Source of the DNA: Bacteroidia bacterium
GTDB lineage: Bacteria > Bacteroidota > Bacteroidia > NS11-12g > UBA9320
Reading direction: 5' to 3'
DNA length: 64,000 nt
Assembly (NCBI GenBank): GCA_018402155.1
Contig: JAGYJG010000001.1
Coordinates: forward strand, 354,831-418,830
A program made the position numbers and the translations under genes. The notes below the pieces were generated by a model, which was given only the letters and a program-made list of their open reading frames with translations, made no database searches and had not been told where the DNA came from. The stretch's first letter is position 1. Every line of letters starts with the position of its first letter. Of the stretch, positions 1 to 10,540 are shown piece after piece.

Positions 1-3000
1 ACCTATGGTATTTATCCCATTACTATCACTTAGCCGGGCTAGAAGCAAAGGCGTATTTGAGGTGGTACCACCATGCACCCAAGACTCATCATCTATAAAT
101 AAATCTAATGCATCAAACTTATTATCCACTAATATACTATCGGATGTCCCACCCACATAGTAGTTGAGTTCTGTACCACCAGCGTGTACCAGCCCGTCTT
201 TTGCATAGTATGATAGTTTACCTTTACCTATGTTATAGGCGATATCTTTGGGCACAATAAACTGAAATTTAAATTTTCCATTAGTGGCAGTTATAACGCC
301 TTTGTACAGGACTCTATTTTGCTCCTGAAAATCTAATACATAGCTAGTAGGGTCATTCCCAAGGGTTTTGTAACTGGACGGTTTGTCAAAAAAAGTAGGG
401 AATACTTCGCCGTTAAAATTACTAAGTAGTTGATTGTTTTTGTCGCGAATTTCTCCTTCTATAGTTATCAGTTCTAGCGCATTCAGGGTATCATGTAGTG
501 CATTTGTAGTATCGTTGAAAAGACCTATTGGTACGTCATTTATAGCTGTCGTTGCTACTCTATTTTCTGGGTATAGTAGACTCATAGCTGGGTCTGCAAG
601 CAAAATAAAACAGCGCTTATTGGTAGTTTCGTTAGGATCTGAGTTTCTCATTTCTTTGTAGGCATTGCCGAGGCTAGGAAGCTTACCGTCTACTGCGCGC
701 AGTAAGTTACCATTTACCAATCGAGTATTTAGTTGGGTGTTTGCGCCTATGTAGACCAATCGCGTTGTAGCCAGCATTCCCACTGCTCCGCCAGTTGTAT
801 TTAGTAACATTAGTTCTCCCGGCGATTCTATTTCTAGGTTGTCTATCTTTGCAAGTTCACAGCTTGCCGTTATATAAAAAGATAGCTTGTCATAGTTATT
901 CCAAGCCATAATATCAGCACGAGTAACCACTCGTTCATGAGCCATACCATTTTCGCCGCCATGCCCTACATAGTTAAAAATAAGCGAACCTTTACTTTCA
1001 ATACTTTTCGTGATTTCTGCATTTACTTGTGGGTATTTATTGCCACTGCCAAAAGAAACCTGCTCAAAAGCATCCATCCATATTTTTTTTATGTTAAACA
1101 TCGGACTTTCAATGCTTAGGGCTCGTGTCATTTGCTCAGAAGGTATTACATGATCATTGTAATTTTCGTCATCGGCTAAAAAGGTTAGATTCTGTATCCA
1201 ATTTCCGCGGCTGGCAGCACTGTGGTAGTGCAGTATTTTATCTACCATTATTTGCGCTTCACTACTATTGCTGGCGGGTAGTCTTCCCACGCCTATATCC
1301 AAACTTTCATCTACGGACTGAGTACCCCATCTACCTTCATTGTCATCGAGTATGGCATAGTAGTCGTCAGAGCAATAGGATATGGGAGGATTATTGCTTT
1401 CATAACTTTGATAAATAGGAACCACATTGGTATTGTTTTGCTCTACGTCTTTATAGTCATAGCTAGCATCGCCTAGCAAGAGTACATACTTGAACGTACG
1501 TTTTGCAGTTGGAAGGTTTCCGCGGTCGTACAGAAGTTTGGTAAAATCGCGTATGCCGGTTACGTCTTGACTTCCGCTCGAAAATTCATTGAAAATTTGA
1601 TTGGAGGTAAATACCTCTACAACTAGTCCGTTTTCTCTATGAAAATTTGCTAACCGTGTGGCCTGCGTGCGCAGATCTTCCCGGGTTATTATGAGATAGT
1701 CTATATCCTTGGTTGCGTGGAGATTTTGATTTATGACTTTCTCTACAAACTCAGGCGTGGCGCAGCCTGTAGGTTGAAAAAGAACAAATAGAGGGGGGGT
1801 ATTGGCTAATGTATTTTCTGTTGCAAAGGCTACTCCCGAACCTTCAATAAAAGTATTTTGTATGCTTGGGATATTTTGTGTACTGATGTCCCATATTTCG
1901 TAGCCGACATTGTAAGGTGAAAGAGTATACTTTATATTTCCAGATAAATTGTAAGAGTGGGTGCGGATAACTTGCTGTTGTTCAAATGTGCCTAGTTTAC
2001 GAGGTACAGAAAGCACAAAATAGTCTATCCAAGCGCTAGCTTCGTTAAGTGTTTTTTGGTAATTGTACGCTACACTAATACTGTTGCCTGATGCTATACG
2101 GCTTCGCACGGTGGTTATAGGACTAGAGCCAAAAGAGTCGTCGTAATCTCCCCTAACAGAATTGTATGACACTATTGCAGCTAAACTATCGTTTAATGTA
2201 ATACGCATACTGCTGCTAAAACCAGTGAGAGACCGAGCCATGGTAACGGTATTTAGGTAAATTTTTTTACCTATCTCAACTCCTGGTACAATGTAATCAA
2301 ATCGTTTGGATGGATTGATTTGCATCTTATCTCCCCACCATCTTCTGCCTGACTTTATGTGATTTTCTTCATTTTTTTCGTGGTATATAAGGTGATCATA
2401 ACTACTCACAGTAGCAGTGGTGTTTACGTTCTGACCACTATTTTTAGTAGAAATTCGTTTTCCAGTACCCTTGTCCCAGTTCAAGTAATAATACGAAGCT
2501 ACGTCAAAGTCATGACCTTCAGCAGTATATGATGCCGGATTGGTTTGATAAAGCAACCTATTTGGACCAGTAGCATACCATAAAAAGTAATCACCATCAT
2601 CCAATTTGTTATTGTTATTGTTATCTACAGCTTTTAGCGCATTTTCTTGCAGGTCTTCAGGCCTGTCTCTGGCTATCAATTCGGGTAGCATATTACCGCC
2701 GTTACCATAAATTCTAAAGTTGGACATAATAATGGTACTAGGGTCAGCCCCCATAGCAGAAATAAAATTAGCATCTATTTTGTACACCCCGTCTTGCGTT
2801 ACGCGTACTTTATAGAAATCTCCGGAGGTAAGTACAGATTCGTATGTATGGTCTTTTTTAGATTTTAGATTTTGAGCACGTGCGAGCGGAGCGGGCGTTG
2901 TTTTTATATCCCAGTCAAAAGAGGTGATGTACTCGGTTTGATTACCAATTTTTCTCAGCGGTGTGAGGATCATATTTAAATATGGGATGCCGTTTTCTGT

Positions 3001-3354
3001 AGTTTTTAGTTGCTTTATATCAAAACTGCTGCTTAGGTAGTCGTGCAGCCTTCTGCTATTTGTTGCGACGCTTGTTATATTTTTAATATTTACTGAAAGA
3101 ACGTCGTTTTGCAAAAGGTTTATTTTAGTCACAATATAAGGTAAGGTATATAAATTATCATTAGTTGTGTTTGCAAAGCATTGATTGCAGTAATAAGGTG
3201 AAAGTACTTGGTGTATTCCTAACTCTTTATCTACAGCTACCGTTTCATTTATTTGCCATGTTAATACAGTTGTTTCAAATTGACCATAAGCGCTTTGAAA
3301 AAAGCTTATTGAAGCGGTTAGTAACCAGAATATTGAAGTTGATTTAAAAGCCAT
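1..3354 (-). CDS. porU: Type IX secretion system sortase PorU (3' end beyond window)
   Basis: This frame runs open from an ATG at 3354 to base 1 with no stop, so 1118 residues are visible and the C-terminus is outside the window. It begins with a signal peptide (MAFKSTSIFWLLTASISFFQ). The C25 gingipain-like catalytic pair is present: His798 in NYVGHGGENG and Cys832 in TASCELAK. Known role of the family: PorU removes the C-terminal sorting domain of T9SS cargo at the cell surface and attaches some cargo to A-LPS. It is divergent from porP/sprF, with gldJ behind that, a T9SS/gliding neighbourhood. The many sorting-domain proteins in this window are its likely substrates (inference). The family call is firm because both catalytic residues and the YGNGG motif are seen. 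Confidence 0.93.
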   Translation of the reverse strand, partial: MAFKSTSIFWLLTASISFFQSAYGQFETTVLTWQINETVAVDKELGIHQVLSPYYCNQCFANTTNDNLYTLPYIVTKINLLQNDVLSVNIKNITSVATNSRRLHDYLSSSFDIKQLKTTENGIPYLNMILTPLRKIGNQTEYITSFDWDIKTTPAPLARAQNLKSKKDHTYESVLTSGDFYKVRVTQDGVYKIDANFISAMGADPSTIIMSNFRIYGNGGNMLPELIARDRPEDLQENALKAVDNNNNNKLDDGDYFLWYATGPNRLLYQTNPASYTAEGHDFDVASYYYLNWDKGTGKRISTKNSGQNVNTTATVSSYDHLIYHEKNEENHIKSGRRWWGDKMQINPSKRFDYIVPGVEIGKKIYLNTVTMARSLTGFSSSMRITLNDSLAAIVSYNSVRGDYDDSFGSSPITTVRSRIASGNSISVAYNYQKTLNEASAWIDYFVLSVPRKLGTFEQQQVIRTHSYNLSGNIKYTLSPYNVGYEIWDISTQNIPSIQNTFIEGSGVAFATENTLANTPPLFVLFQPTGCATPEFVEKVINQNLHATKDIDYLIITREDLRTQATRLANFHRENGLVVEVFTSNQIFNEFSSGSQDVTGIRDFTKLLYDRGNLPTAKRTFKYVLLLGDASYDYKDVEQNNTNVVPIYQSYESNNPPISYCSDDYYAILDDNEGRWGTQSVDESLDIGVGRLPASNSSEAQIMVDKILHYHSAASRGNWIQNLTFLADDENYNDHVIPSEQMTRALSIESPMFNIKKIWMDAFEQVSFGSGNKYPQVNAEITKSIESKGSLIFNYVGHGGENGMAHERVVTRADIMAWNNYDKLSFYITASCELAKIDNLEIESPGELMLLNTTGGAVGMLATTRLVYIGANTQLNTRLVNGNLLRAVDGKLPSLGNAYKEMRNSDPNETTNKRCFILLADPAMSLLYPENRVATTAINDVPIGLFNDTTNALHDTLNALELITIEGEIRDKNNQLLSNFNGEVFPTFFDKPSSYKTLGNDPTSYVLDFQEQNRVLYKGVITATNGKFKFQFIVPKDIAYNIGKGKLSYYAKDGLVHAGGTELNYYVGGTSDSILVDNKFDALDLFIDDESWVHGGTTSNTPLLLARLSDSNGINTIG

Positions 3355-3479
3355 GCTTTTGTGTATAGTTTCTTATTATTAGTTGAACAATAGTACGACA
3401 CCTTTTATTGCCTTTGGTAAGTTTTTAGTTAAAATTGACACAATAATTATATTTTATAGGCGTATCTTTATAAATGTTA

Positions 3480-3487
3480 TATCTTTG
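3480..3487 (+). promoter_or_regulatory. Candidate -7 box of porP/sprF
   Basis: TATCTTTG matches the Bacteroidota TAnnTTTG -7 consensus. Transcription would begin near 3492-3496. That excludes the upstream ATG at 3474 and supports translation from 3516, where a clean signal peptide begins. No convincing -33 TTG lies at the usual distance. Confidence 0.5.
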
Positions 3488-3515
3488 TAAATTACAATTG
3501 AAGCGAGAGATAGAA

Positions 3516-4508
3516 ATGAGGAAATTTAAAACTGCCATTTTTTTAACGGTAAGTCTGGCTACAGCATTCCAGGCTCAGGCTCAAGATCCTGAGTTTACAC
3601 AATTTTATGCGGCACCCATTTATACTAATCCAGCAATGGCAGGGACAGCTACTTGCGGTGGAGGGGGTAGGGTAGTACTCAATTATAGAAATCAATGGCC
3701 ATCACTTCCAGGAACCTTCATAACTACAAGCGCAAGTTATGATCAGCACTTTGATAAAATAGGAGGAGGAGTATCCTTGATGGTTTTAGACGATAGAGCT
3801 GGGGAAGGGCTTTTACGAAGCCAAAGTGTATCGGCTGGATACGCCTTTCAATTGGCCGTAAATAGACGTTTTACTATGCGCTTTGGACTAGAAGGTCAAT
3901 ACGGTCAACGCAGTATTGACTGGAAGCGACTTCGTTTTGAAGATCAAATAGATCCAAGCTCAGGATTTACCGGTATCACAGCGGAACCTTTTGTTACAGA
4001 CCCCGTAAAATACGCTAATTTTTCTACAGGAGTAGTTGGTTATACCGAAAGGTTTTATGCTGGTTTGGCTGTACATAATTTAATAGAGCCTGTTCAATCA
4101 TTTTTTGGAGATGATAGAGCTGTAATACCCCGCAGATACACTGCGCATGGCGGTATAGTCATTCCGCTAGATGGTCGCAAGAATCCTGAAAGTACTATAT
4201 CTCCAAATGTACTTTTTATGCAACAAAATAAATTTACTCAAATGAACATTGGTTTCTACTATAACAAAGGACCTTTGGTTACTGGTTTATGGTTCAGGCA
4301 AACTTTTGGTACGTATACCAACTCAGACGCCTTGATGGCTTTGGTAGGTTTCAGAAAAGATAAGTTTAAATTTGGCTATAGCTTCGATTTAACGGTGTCT
4401 GACGCAAGATCTGCAGCCCCTGTAAGTCATGAGATTTCTGCCGGAATAGAATGGTGTGCAAAAAAACCCAGTAGGAAATATCGTAAGTTGTCGTGTCCAG
4501 ATTTTTAA
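3516..4508 (+). CDS. PorP/SprF family type IX secretion outer membrane protein
   Basis: A 330-residue protein starting MRKFKTAIFLTVSLATAFQAQAQ, a cleavable signal peptide, followed by the family signature DPEFTQFYAAPIYTNPAMAGT. The rest is alternating beta-strand sequence of an outer membrane barrel. PorP/SprF proteins work in T9SS, often beside secreted adhesins, and link the outer membrane to the PorE/PorK-N ring. I chose the ATG at 3516, not 3474, because the signal peptide starts there and a TATCTTTG promoter box lies in between. It is followed 78 bases later by gldJ on the same strand, so cotranscription is likely. Bacteroidota genomes carry several PorP-like paralogues; which one this is cannot be told. 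Confidence 0.88.
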   Translation: MRKFKTAIFLTVSLATAFQAQAQDPEFTQFYAAPIYTNPAMAGTATCGGGGRVVLNYRNQWPSLPGTFITTSASYDQHFDKIGGGVSLMVLDDRAGEGLLRSQSVSAGYAFQLAVNRRFTMRFGLEGQYGQRSIDWKRLRFEDQIDPSSGFTGITAEPFVTDPVKYANFSTGVVGYTERFYAGLAVHNLIEPVQSFFGDDRAVIPRRYTAHGGIVIPLDGRKNPESTISPNVLFMQQNKFTQMNIGFYYNKGPLVTGLWFRQTFGTYTNSDALMALVGFRKDKFKFGYSFDLTVSDARSAAPVSHEISAGIEWCAKKPSRKYRKLSCPDF

Positions 4509-4586
4509 TTTTTGATTTGAAAATGTATCATTGCACAATATTTAAAAAGAGAATGTAGTTGAATATATAAGGTTTTTAAAAATAAT

Positions 4587-6011
4587 ATGAGATTAAATAA
4601 ATTCACAATTGGCTTTCTATCTATGGCACTTATGACCATAGTAGCCTGTAAAAAAGAAAAATCTGCCAGCACAGGATGGAATTATAATGATTCTAAGTGG
4701 GGAGGTTTTGAAAAGCACGAGTATGCTGGCCAAGAAACAGGCCCGGGTCTTGTATTGGTTCACGGAGGAACTTTTACTATGGGGTCGTCTGAGCAAGATG
4801 TAACATATGAGCATAATAATATCGAAAGAAAAGTTACTGTCCCCTCTTTTTATATGGATGAGACGGAAGTGACTAATTCTCACTATCGAGAATATGTATA
4901 TTGGCTGAAAAGAGTATACCTTGACTATCCTGAGGTGGCTACAAATGCACTTCCAGATACAAACGTATGGAGAAATAGACTAGCGTATAACGAACCATAC
5001 GTAGATCTATATTACAGACACCCTGCTTATCAAGATTATCCAGTAGTTGGAGTAAATTGGCAACAAGCAACAGCTTATTCCGCGTGGAGAACTGACCGTG
5101 TAAACGAAATGATATTAGTTCGTGAAGGTATCTTAGAGCCGGATCCTGACCAAATTAACGAAGCAAATTTTAACACTCAAGCATATTATGTTGGTCAAAG
5201 CGACGGACTAAGTTTAGGTAAGCACCAAATGAAAGATTATAGAGTGAAAAAAGGGGGTACACGCCAAGTAAGAATGGAAGACGGAATATTACTGCCGAAG
5301 TACAGACTCCCTACAGAGGCTGAATGGGAATATGCTGCGCAAGCCAACGTTGGTGCATCCACCTATGAGAACATAAACAATAAAAAAGTATACTCATGGG
5401 AGGGCCTAACCGTAAGATATAGCGGCGGTAAAGAAAGAGATAGAGGACTTATTTACGGAAATATTAAACGTGGTAAAGGTGATCAAGGTGGTATTGCTAA
5501 TAAATTGAATGATGGAGCTATTATAACTGCGCCGGTTGCTTCTTATTGGCCCAATGACAACGGTTTATACAATATGAGTGGTAACGTGTCTGAATGGGTA
5601 ATGGATGTTTACAGACCAATGTCGTACGAAGATGTTAGTGACTTTAACTCTTTTCGAGGTAATGTCTTTGATAAAGTGAAGCTAGACGAAGACGGCATTG
5701 TAGATCTTAAGGACAGCTTGGGTCGAGTAATTTATGTAGATGTAACGGAAGAGGAAAACGTTGGTAGACGAAATTATAAAAGAGCTGACAATATAGGATA
5801 TCTAGATGAAGAATCATATATGGACGGTGAACAAGGATATGAATACAGTGTTAGCACACTTATTGATAATCAAGCACGTGTGTTTAAGGGTGGATCCTGG
5901 AACGATAGAATTTATTGGGCATCCCCCGGCACTCGTAGATTTCTAGATGAGCAACAGTCAACCTCTACTCTAGGGTTTCGTTGTGCTATGCACCGCGTAG
6001 GTGCGCCTTGA
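4587..6011 (+). CDS. gldJ: Gliding motility lipoprotein GldJ (FGE-sulfatase fold)
   Basis: A 474-residue lipoprotein: the signal peptide ends in the lipobox TIVAC with lipidated Cys21. The body is a formylglycine-generating-enzyme-like (SUMF1) domain, with GGTFTMGSS, FYMDETEVTN, PVVGVNWQQA, YRLPTEAEWEYAA, NMSGNVSEWVMD and FRCAMHR in the expected order. The WLKRVYLDYPE and DTNVWRNRLAYNEPY segments resemble GldJ specifically rather than GldK. In Flavobacterium GldJ is needed for gliding and stabilises GldK and the T9SS. It lacks any obvious sulfatase-maturation role. It is downstream of porP/sprF and followed by a strong intrinsic terminator. Confidence 0.88.
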   Translation: MRLNKFTIGFLSMALMTIVACKKEKSASTGWNYNDSKWGGFEKHEYAGQETGPGLVLVHGGTFTMGSSEQDVTYEHNNIERKVTVPSFYMDETEVTNSHYREYVYWLKRVYLDYPEVATNALPDTNVWRNRLAYNEPYVDLYYRHPAYQDYPVVGVNWQQATAYSAWRTDRVNEMILVREGILEPDPDQINEANFNTQAYYVGQSDGLSLGKHQMKDYRVKKGGTRQVRMEDGILLPKYRLPTEAEWEYAAQANVGASTYENINNKKVYSWEGLTVRYSGGKERDRGLIYGNIKRGKGDQGGIANKLNDGAIITAPVASYWPNDNGLYNMSGNVSEWVMDVYRPMSYEDVSDFNSFRGNVFDKVKLDEDGIVDLKDSLGRVIYVDVTEEENVGRRNYKRADNIGYLDEESYMDGEQGYEYSVSTLIDNQARVFKGGSWNDRIYWASPGTRRFLDEQQSTSTLGFRCAMHRVGAP

Positions 6012-6075
6012 GAACGTCAAAATTCTCTCATACAGTTTTTCTAGAGTACTGATAAAAAATAGAAATAGATATATC

Positions 6076-6107
6076 TCCCAACCATTCTTATGGTTGGGAT
6101 TTTTTTT
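6076..6107 (+). terminator. Rho-independent terminator after gldJ
   Basis: A perfect 9-bp stem (TCCCAACCA with TGGTTGGGA) around a TTCTTA loop is followed by eight T residues. It sits 65 bases after the gldJ stop and ends the porP-gldJ unit. Confidence 0.9.
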
Positions 6108-6692
6108 AATTTCTGTTGCACGATAACCGATATACTATTTTTACGCTGGTATCGAATTGCATGATAGCTGTTGTCTCAGCTCATAGTATAATTCTCAATT
6201 AATATTATTAATCGGTTATGGTATTCAAGTTTTTTTACTCATATTTTTTTACATGTGTGGTATTCACAGTACTCATTAATGTAGTTTTTGAAGTCAAAAA
6301 ACGATTGCTACTTTGGTATCTTTTATTAATTTCAGATTTATTTACTACTAGTTGGGTTTAACTACTAATATTTCGTAAAAATACTGCTTAGAGATACAAT
6401 GACCTCAAACCTACTTTCTAATTTGTATTTTGGCTCAGTTTACGTAGGGGTAATCTATGTTAGTGATATTATGGCAGAACTTAGCTTGTGGAATTTCATC
6501 AGAAACCAACATGAGGATTAAAGTTCTTTAAGTGTTCAAATTTTCTTTTACTGGCACAGATGAAAACTTTTTAAAAGGTAGTGTGAGTTTTATATCATTA
6601 GTTGATTACAGTTTCAACTTTAATACTTTCACATACTGACTAAAGTTTAATCTTATGTTTAAAGAAAAGAATAGAAGAGGTGTGTTTTTTTC
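6108..6692. other. AT-rich intergenic region, no gene seen
   Basis: About 585 bases between the gldJ terminator and the stop of the convergent GH16 gene. It is rich in A and T, has stops in all frames, and shows no repeat, RNA gene or promoter box I can defend. Confidence 0.6.
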
Positions 6693-8333
6693 TTATTCTT
6701 TACGGAATTTGGTAGCGAACTTAGTATTTTTTATTTGGCAATGTACTATATACAAACCTGCATCTAAGTGATTTAGACCATCTATATACAAGTAGTTTGA
6801 TGGGGAAGAGATATCTAGTGTTTTCACACAAACACCAATAGAATTATAAATTTGAATATGAACCGGTTCGTCCGGAAAATCACTAAGATTTATGGTGAAA
6901 TTATCTTGAACAGGATTTGGGTAAACAATAGGGACTTCAGCGGTCTTTTGACGAGTATTGGCCTTTCTGATGCCATAGACTCTTACATAATCAATTTCCA
7001 TAGCTCCTTTTGAAAAATTTTTATCAATACTTGGTTGTATAGCAACATTTAAAAGTAAATATTGTGCTTTATCAAAAGGCCAAGTTTCAGGATTTTTTTC
7101 ATCGGGCTGATAGGTGAAATGCACATTCCCATCAATACTGAAAATAAGTTTTTCTTCTGACCAATCTAGTTCATAGGTGTGAAATGAGTCAGAAGTGGTC
7201 GGTAGCATTCTGCCACCTACGTTGGTAGTATTTCCACTGCTAGAAGTTGTATGTGTGGCGCTAGAAACGTAATTTTGATTGCTGCCCCAGTGTTCTATAA
7301 TATCTATCTCACCACATGCCGGCCAAGGTGTAGTGGCAAAACCTTGCTCCTGCCAATATGCTCCGGGTTCTTCTATGTTTTTACCAAGCATCCAAATGGC
7401 TGGCCAAGTGCCTATGCCTTTAGGCATTCGTGCACGTACTTCCACCCTACCATAGGTAAATGCAAACTTTGAGTTAAGTCGTGCTGATGTATAATTCTTA
7501 GTGATATTTTGGTTGGTATAATTTTCTTTTCTGGCGGTTATAGACAAAACACCATTGCGCACATATGAATTAGAATCTTGGTCTGTATAGTGTTGTATTT
7601 CTCCATTATACCAGGTATTGCCATTTGGTAACTTTGTTTGATGAAACCATTTATGTTGGTCTACAGGTCCGTCTTCGTCAAATTCATCGAACCAAATCAA
7701 ATGGTCATAAACGGATTGACGAATTGCGGCAGCCGTATCTAGAAAAATAAAATCATCTAAGTAAGCAGTCACTTTATCGGTATTATTTTCTCCATTTACT
7801 TGCAGTACAACGCGGTTAAAATCTTGACGTTCAGTTGGTTTTAATGATTTATCATCTAGATTTATGTATGGATCAGAAGCAAAATCAAAAGATAGTTCTT
7901 GCCATTCGTTTAGTAAGATGGGTTTTATTATTTCGCACTGCGTAGCCCAAGGAGCGTTGAGATTTGAATTTTGCAGTTTCAACGATATCTGATTGCGTTG
8001 GTTCCCAGTGATATCAGCAGAGGATACGTATACTTTCAACGTAAATTTTGCATTTCTTTCTAATGAAATTATCTTTTTGCTATCAAATCTTACATTGGCA
8101 TATAAGCCGCCATTATCTTGGTATTTCATAACACTTCTACTTGAATTTTTGACACTTGAATACGGATTAGAATAAGAAGTGTTTACAGTGCAGTCATCGC
8201 CATACCAAGATGTGATATTACCGTTTCCTTCAAAGTCGTCTTGTAAAGTTTGTGCAAATCCTACATTGAAAAAAAAGGTTGAAGCAAATAGTAAGATAGA
8301 GTAAAAAAAAGTGTTTTTAGTTGCTAATGTCAT
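6693..8333 (-). CDS. Secreted GH16 beta-glucanase with N-terminal carbohydrate-binding-like domain and T9SS sorting domain
   Basis: The 546-residue protein has a signal peptide (ending VGFAQ). Residues ~28-200 form a carbohydrate-binding-like beta-sandwich. Residues ~210-455 are a glycoside hydrolase family 16 domain with the catalytic motif GEIDIIEHWG (nucleophile Glu342, Asp344, acid/base Glu347). The C-terminal T9SS type A sorting domain starts at VPIVYPNPVQDNF and ends ...GLYIVHCQIKNTKFATKFRKE. GH16 enzymes cleave beta-1,3/1,4-glucans such as laminarin, or agar/carrageenan. WPAIWMLG and the overall layout favour a laminarinase/lichenase type, but the exact substrate is not readable. Export through the T9SS is inferred from the sorting domain. 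No SusC/D pair is adjacent, so it is not in a typical polysaccharide utilisation locus. Confidence 0.9.
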   Translation of the reverse strand: MTLATKNTFFYSILLFASTFFFNVGFAQTLQDDFEGNGNITSWYGDDCTVNTSYSNPYSSVKNSSRSVMKYQDNGGLYANVRFDSKKIISLERNAKFTLKVYVSSADITGNQRNQISLKLQNSNLNAPWATQCEIIKPILLNEWQELSFDFASDPYINLDDKSLKPTERQDFNRVVLQVNGENNTDKVTAYLDDFIFLDTAAAIRQSVYDHLIWFDEFDEDGPVDQHKWFHQTKLPNGNTWYNGEIQHYTDQDSNSYVRNGVLSITARKENYTNQNITKNYTSARLNSKFAFTYGRVEVRARMPKGIGTWPAIWMLGKNIEEPGAYWQEQGFATTPWPACGEIDIIEHWGSNQNYVSSATHTTSSSGNTTNVGGRMLPTTSDSFHTYELDWSEEKLIFSIDGNVHFTYQPDEKNPETWPFDKAQYLLLNVAIQPSIDKNFSKGAMEIDYVRVYGIRKANTRQKTAEVPIVYPNPVQDNFTINLSDFPDEPVHIQIYNSIGVCVKTLDISSPSNYLYIDGLNHLDAGLYIVHCQIKNTKFATKFRKE

Positions 8334-8435
8334 ACTTATGGTAAAAGTAACTATAATTAAGTTTTAGGCAAAATAAGGGCATAGAATTAACGACATTTTA
8401 CATTAAAATGTGGTCTATTTAGGTATAAAACAAAG

Positions 8436-10409
8436 CTAGCTACATCCTTTGTTTTTATCTCCATTACTATTTTTCATATATTTTTCCATACCTTGATTAT
8501 TGGGATTTCCGTGTTTTTTGATAAACTTGTTTGCTCGTCCTTTGTATCGTTTTTTATCGGGGCTGGCTTTGCCCAGCAAGGTATTAATAAGTCCAGCCTG
8601 CTTGGTGCCGTGAAGCCTGTCTCGTATCCATTGACGATTTTCTGGTTTGTACCAAAAGAAAAATCGGTGTTGATTTTCCTTATCCTTTTTGCTCTTTGGC
8701 ACATAGTACTCATCTAGTCTGTAGGGGTGGTAGCCGGAGTAATATATAACAGTAGCTACGGTCATAGGAGTAGGGGTAAAGTCTTGTACCTGTTCCAATT
8801 GAAAACCCATATCCTTGGTTTCGGCGGCAAGGTTGGCCATATCTTCTTCTTTGCAAGCAGGGTGGCTCGAGATGAAGTATGGAGTAAGCTTTTGATTTAG
8901 CCCAAATTTTTTGTCGATTTTGTCATACATTTTTTTGAAACTGTGAAAATGCTCAAATTTAGGTTTGCGCATTATTTTAAGGGTATCATCTGAGGTATGT
9001 TCGGGAGCTACTTTCAATCTACCAGAAACATGGCGGGTTTGTACCTGTTCCATGTAGGCTATCATATCTTTTTCGTCTCCCTTTTTATTGTAAGATTTGG
9101 TGAGTAGGTCATATCGAATGCCAGAACCAATAAATGCTTTTTTTATTTTAGGGTTTGCATCTATTTTTTGATACAGATCGGTCATAGGCTTATGGCTCGT
9201 GTCTAGATTATCACAAACTACAGGATGTATACAGCTGGGAGTATTGCATCTGTCGCATATTGATTGGTCTTTGCCTTTCATTTTGTACATATTAGCACTT
9301 GGGCCAGCTATATCACTGATGTAGCCTTTAAAATCTGGCATTTCGGTCACTCGTTCTACTTCTTTTAAAATAGACTCTTCGGATCTGCTAGCAATAAATT
9401 TTCCTTGATGAGCAGAGATGGTACAGAAGCTACATCCACCAAAACAGCCTCTATGGGTATTGATACTAAATTTAATCATATCGTAGGCTGGAATAGGTCC
9501 TTTTTGGTTATACTTTGGGTGTGGAAGGCGAGTGTAGGGTAGGTCAAAAGCAAAATCAATTTCCTTTTCAGTCATAGTCTCAAATGGAGGATTAATTATT
9601 AGATTTTTGTCAAAAGTATTTTGAATTATGCGTTTGGCTTGAACACTATTACTCTCTTGCTCCACAAATTTAAAATTGGAGGCAAACGCTTTCTTATCTT
9701 GCAAACAGACTTCATGTGCGTTTAATGTGATGTCTTTCCAATTCTTATTTTTTGGTATTCCCTCGGTTTCACGACGCTGATAAGCTGTTTGTTTTACCAT
9801 AGTTAGCTGATGAAAAGGTACCCCTTTTTTCAGTAAATGAAGAATTTCTCTGAGGGGTTTTTCACCCATACCGTATACCAATAAATCAGCGCCGCTAGTT
9901 TCCAAAATATTCGGCATAAGTGTGTCACTCCAGTAGTCGTAATGAGTTACTCTGCGCAGCGAAGCTTCTATCCCACCTGCTAATATGGGAACATTTGGGT
10001 AGAGTTTTTTTAGTATTTTGGTATACACTGTGAGCGCATAGTCTGGTCTAAAATTATTAGCGCCCCCCGGTGAGTATGCATCTGTTGCTCGTTTACGCTT
10101 TCGGGCGGTGTAATGATTTACCATAGAGTCCATATTTCCACTAGTTACAGCAAAAAAGAGCTTAGGAGCTCCCAGTTTTTTAAAATCTCTTAAATCGTCT
10201 TGCCAATTGGGCTGTGGTATGATAGCTATTTTAAACCCTTCACTCTGTATAATACGACCAATAACGGCCGCACCAAAAGCTGGGTGATCTATGTAGGCAT
10301 CTCCTGTAATTAAAATTACGTCGAGGTCTGTCCATCCTCTTGCTTCTACCTCTTTTTTAGTAATTGGTAGCCATTTTGAAATGTCTAGGTTATTCTTCAC
10401 GTACTGCAA
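8436..10409 (-). CDS. ygiQ: YgiQ family radical SAM protein
   Basis: A 657-residue protein of the UPF0313/YgiQ family. The N-terminal region carries ITGDAYIDHPAFG and QPNW, typical of the family. The radical SAM cluster motif RGCFGGCSFC has Cys322, Cys326 and Cys329. A second Cys-rich patch (CDRCNTPSCIHPVVC) follows, as expected, with a basic C-terminal tail. The family binds a [4Fe-4S] cluster and S-adenosylmethionine; its substrate is unknown. The start is uncertain: the furthest in-frame start is a TTG at 10409, whose TTG is also the end of a TATTTTTG box, so translation may begin at the GTG three codons later. Same-strand neighbours are the GH16 gene downstream and the M23 gene upstream, but gaps of ~100 bases argue for separate transcription. 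Confidence 0.9.
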   Translation of the reverse strand: MQYVKNNLDISKWLPITKKEVEARGWTDLDVILITGDAYIDHPAFGAAVIGRIIQSEGFKIAIIPQPNWQDDLRDFKKLGAPKLFFAVTSGNMDSMVNHYTARKRKRATDAYSPGGANNFRPDYALTVYTKILKKLYPNVPILAGGIEASLRRVTHYDYWSDTLMPNILETSGADLLVYGMGEKPLREILHLLKKGVPFHQLTMVKQTAYQRRETEGIPKNKNWKDITLNAHEVCLQDKKAFASNFKFVEQESNSVQAKRIIQNTFDKNLIINPPFETMTEKEIDFAFDLPYTRLPHPKYNQKGPIPAYDMIKFSINTHRGCFGGCSFCTISAHQGKFIASRSEESILKEVERVTEMPDFKGYISDIAGPSANMYKMKGKDQSICDRCNTPSCIHPVVCDNLDTSHKPMTDLYQKIDANPKIKKAFIGSGIRYDLLTKSYNKKGDEKDMIAYMEQVQTRHVSGRLKVAPEHTSDDTLKIMRKPKFEHFHSFKKMYDKIDKKFGLNQKLTPYFISSHPACKEEDMANLAAETKDMGFQLEQVQDFTPTPMTVATVIYYSGYHPYRLDEYYVPKSKKDKENQHRFFFWYKPENRQWIRDRLHGTKQAGLINTLLGKASPDKKRYKGRANKFIKKHGNPNNQGMEKYMKNSNGDKNKGCS

Positions 10410-10540
10410 AAATAGTTCAAATTTGTGGTGTCGCTTTTGGTTAGATTGATTTAAGTAAATTCCAAAACCAGTAAATAGGGTGATTTAGAGTTTAAAGTGA
10501 TTTTTATTTTGAAGATAGGTCACTTTACTGATCTGTCAAT

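Noticed and set aside
3474-3515. Upstream ATG as the porP/sprF start
   Set aside because: It lies upstream of the TATCTTTG promoter box and would spoil the signal peptide.
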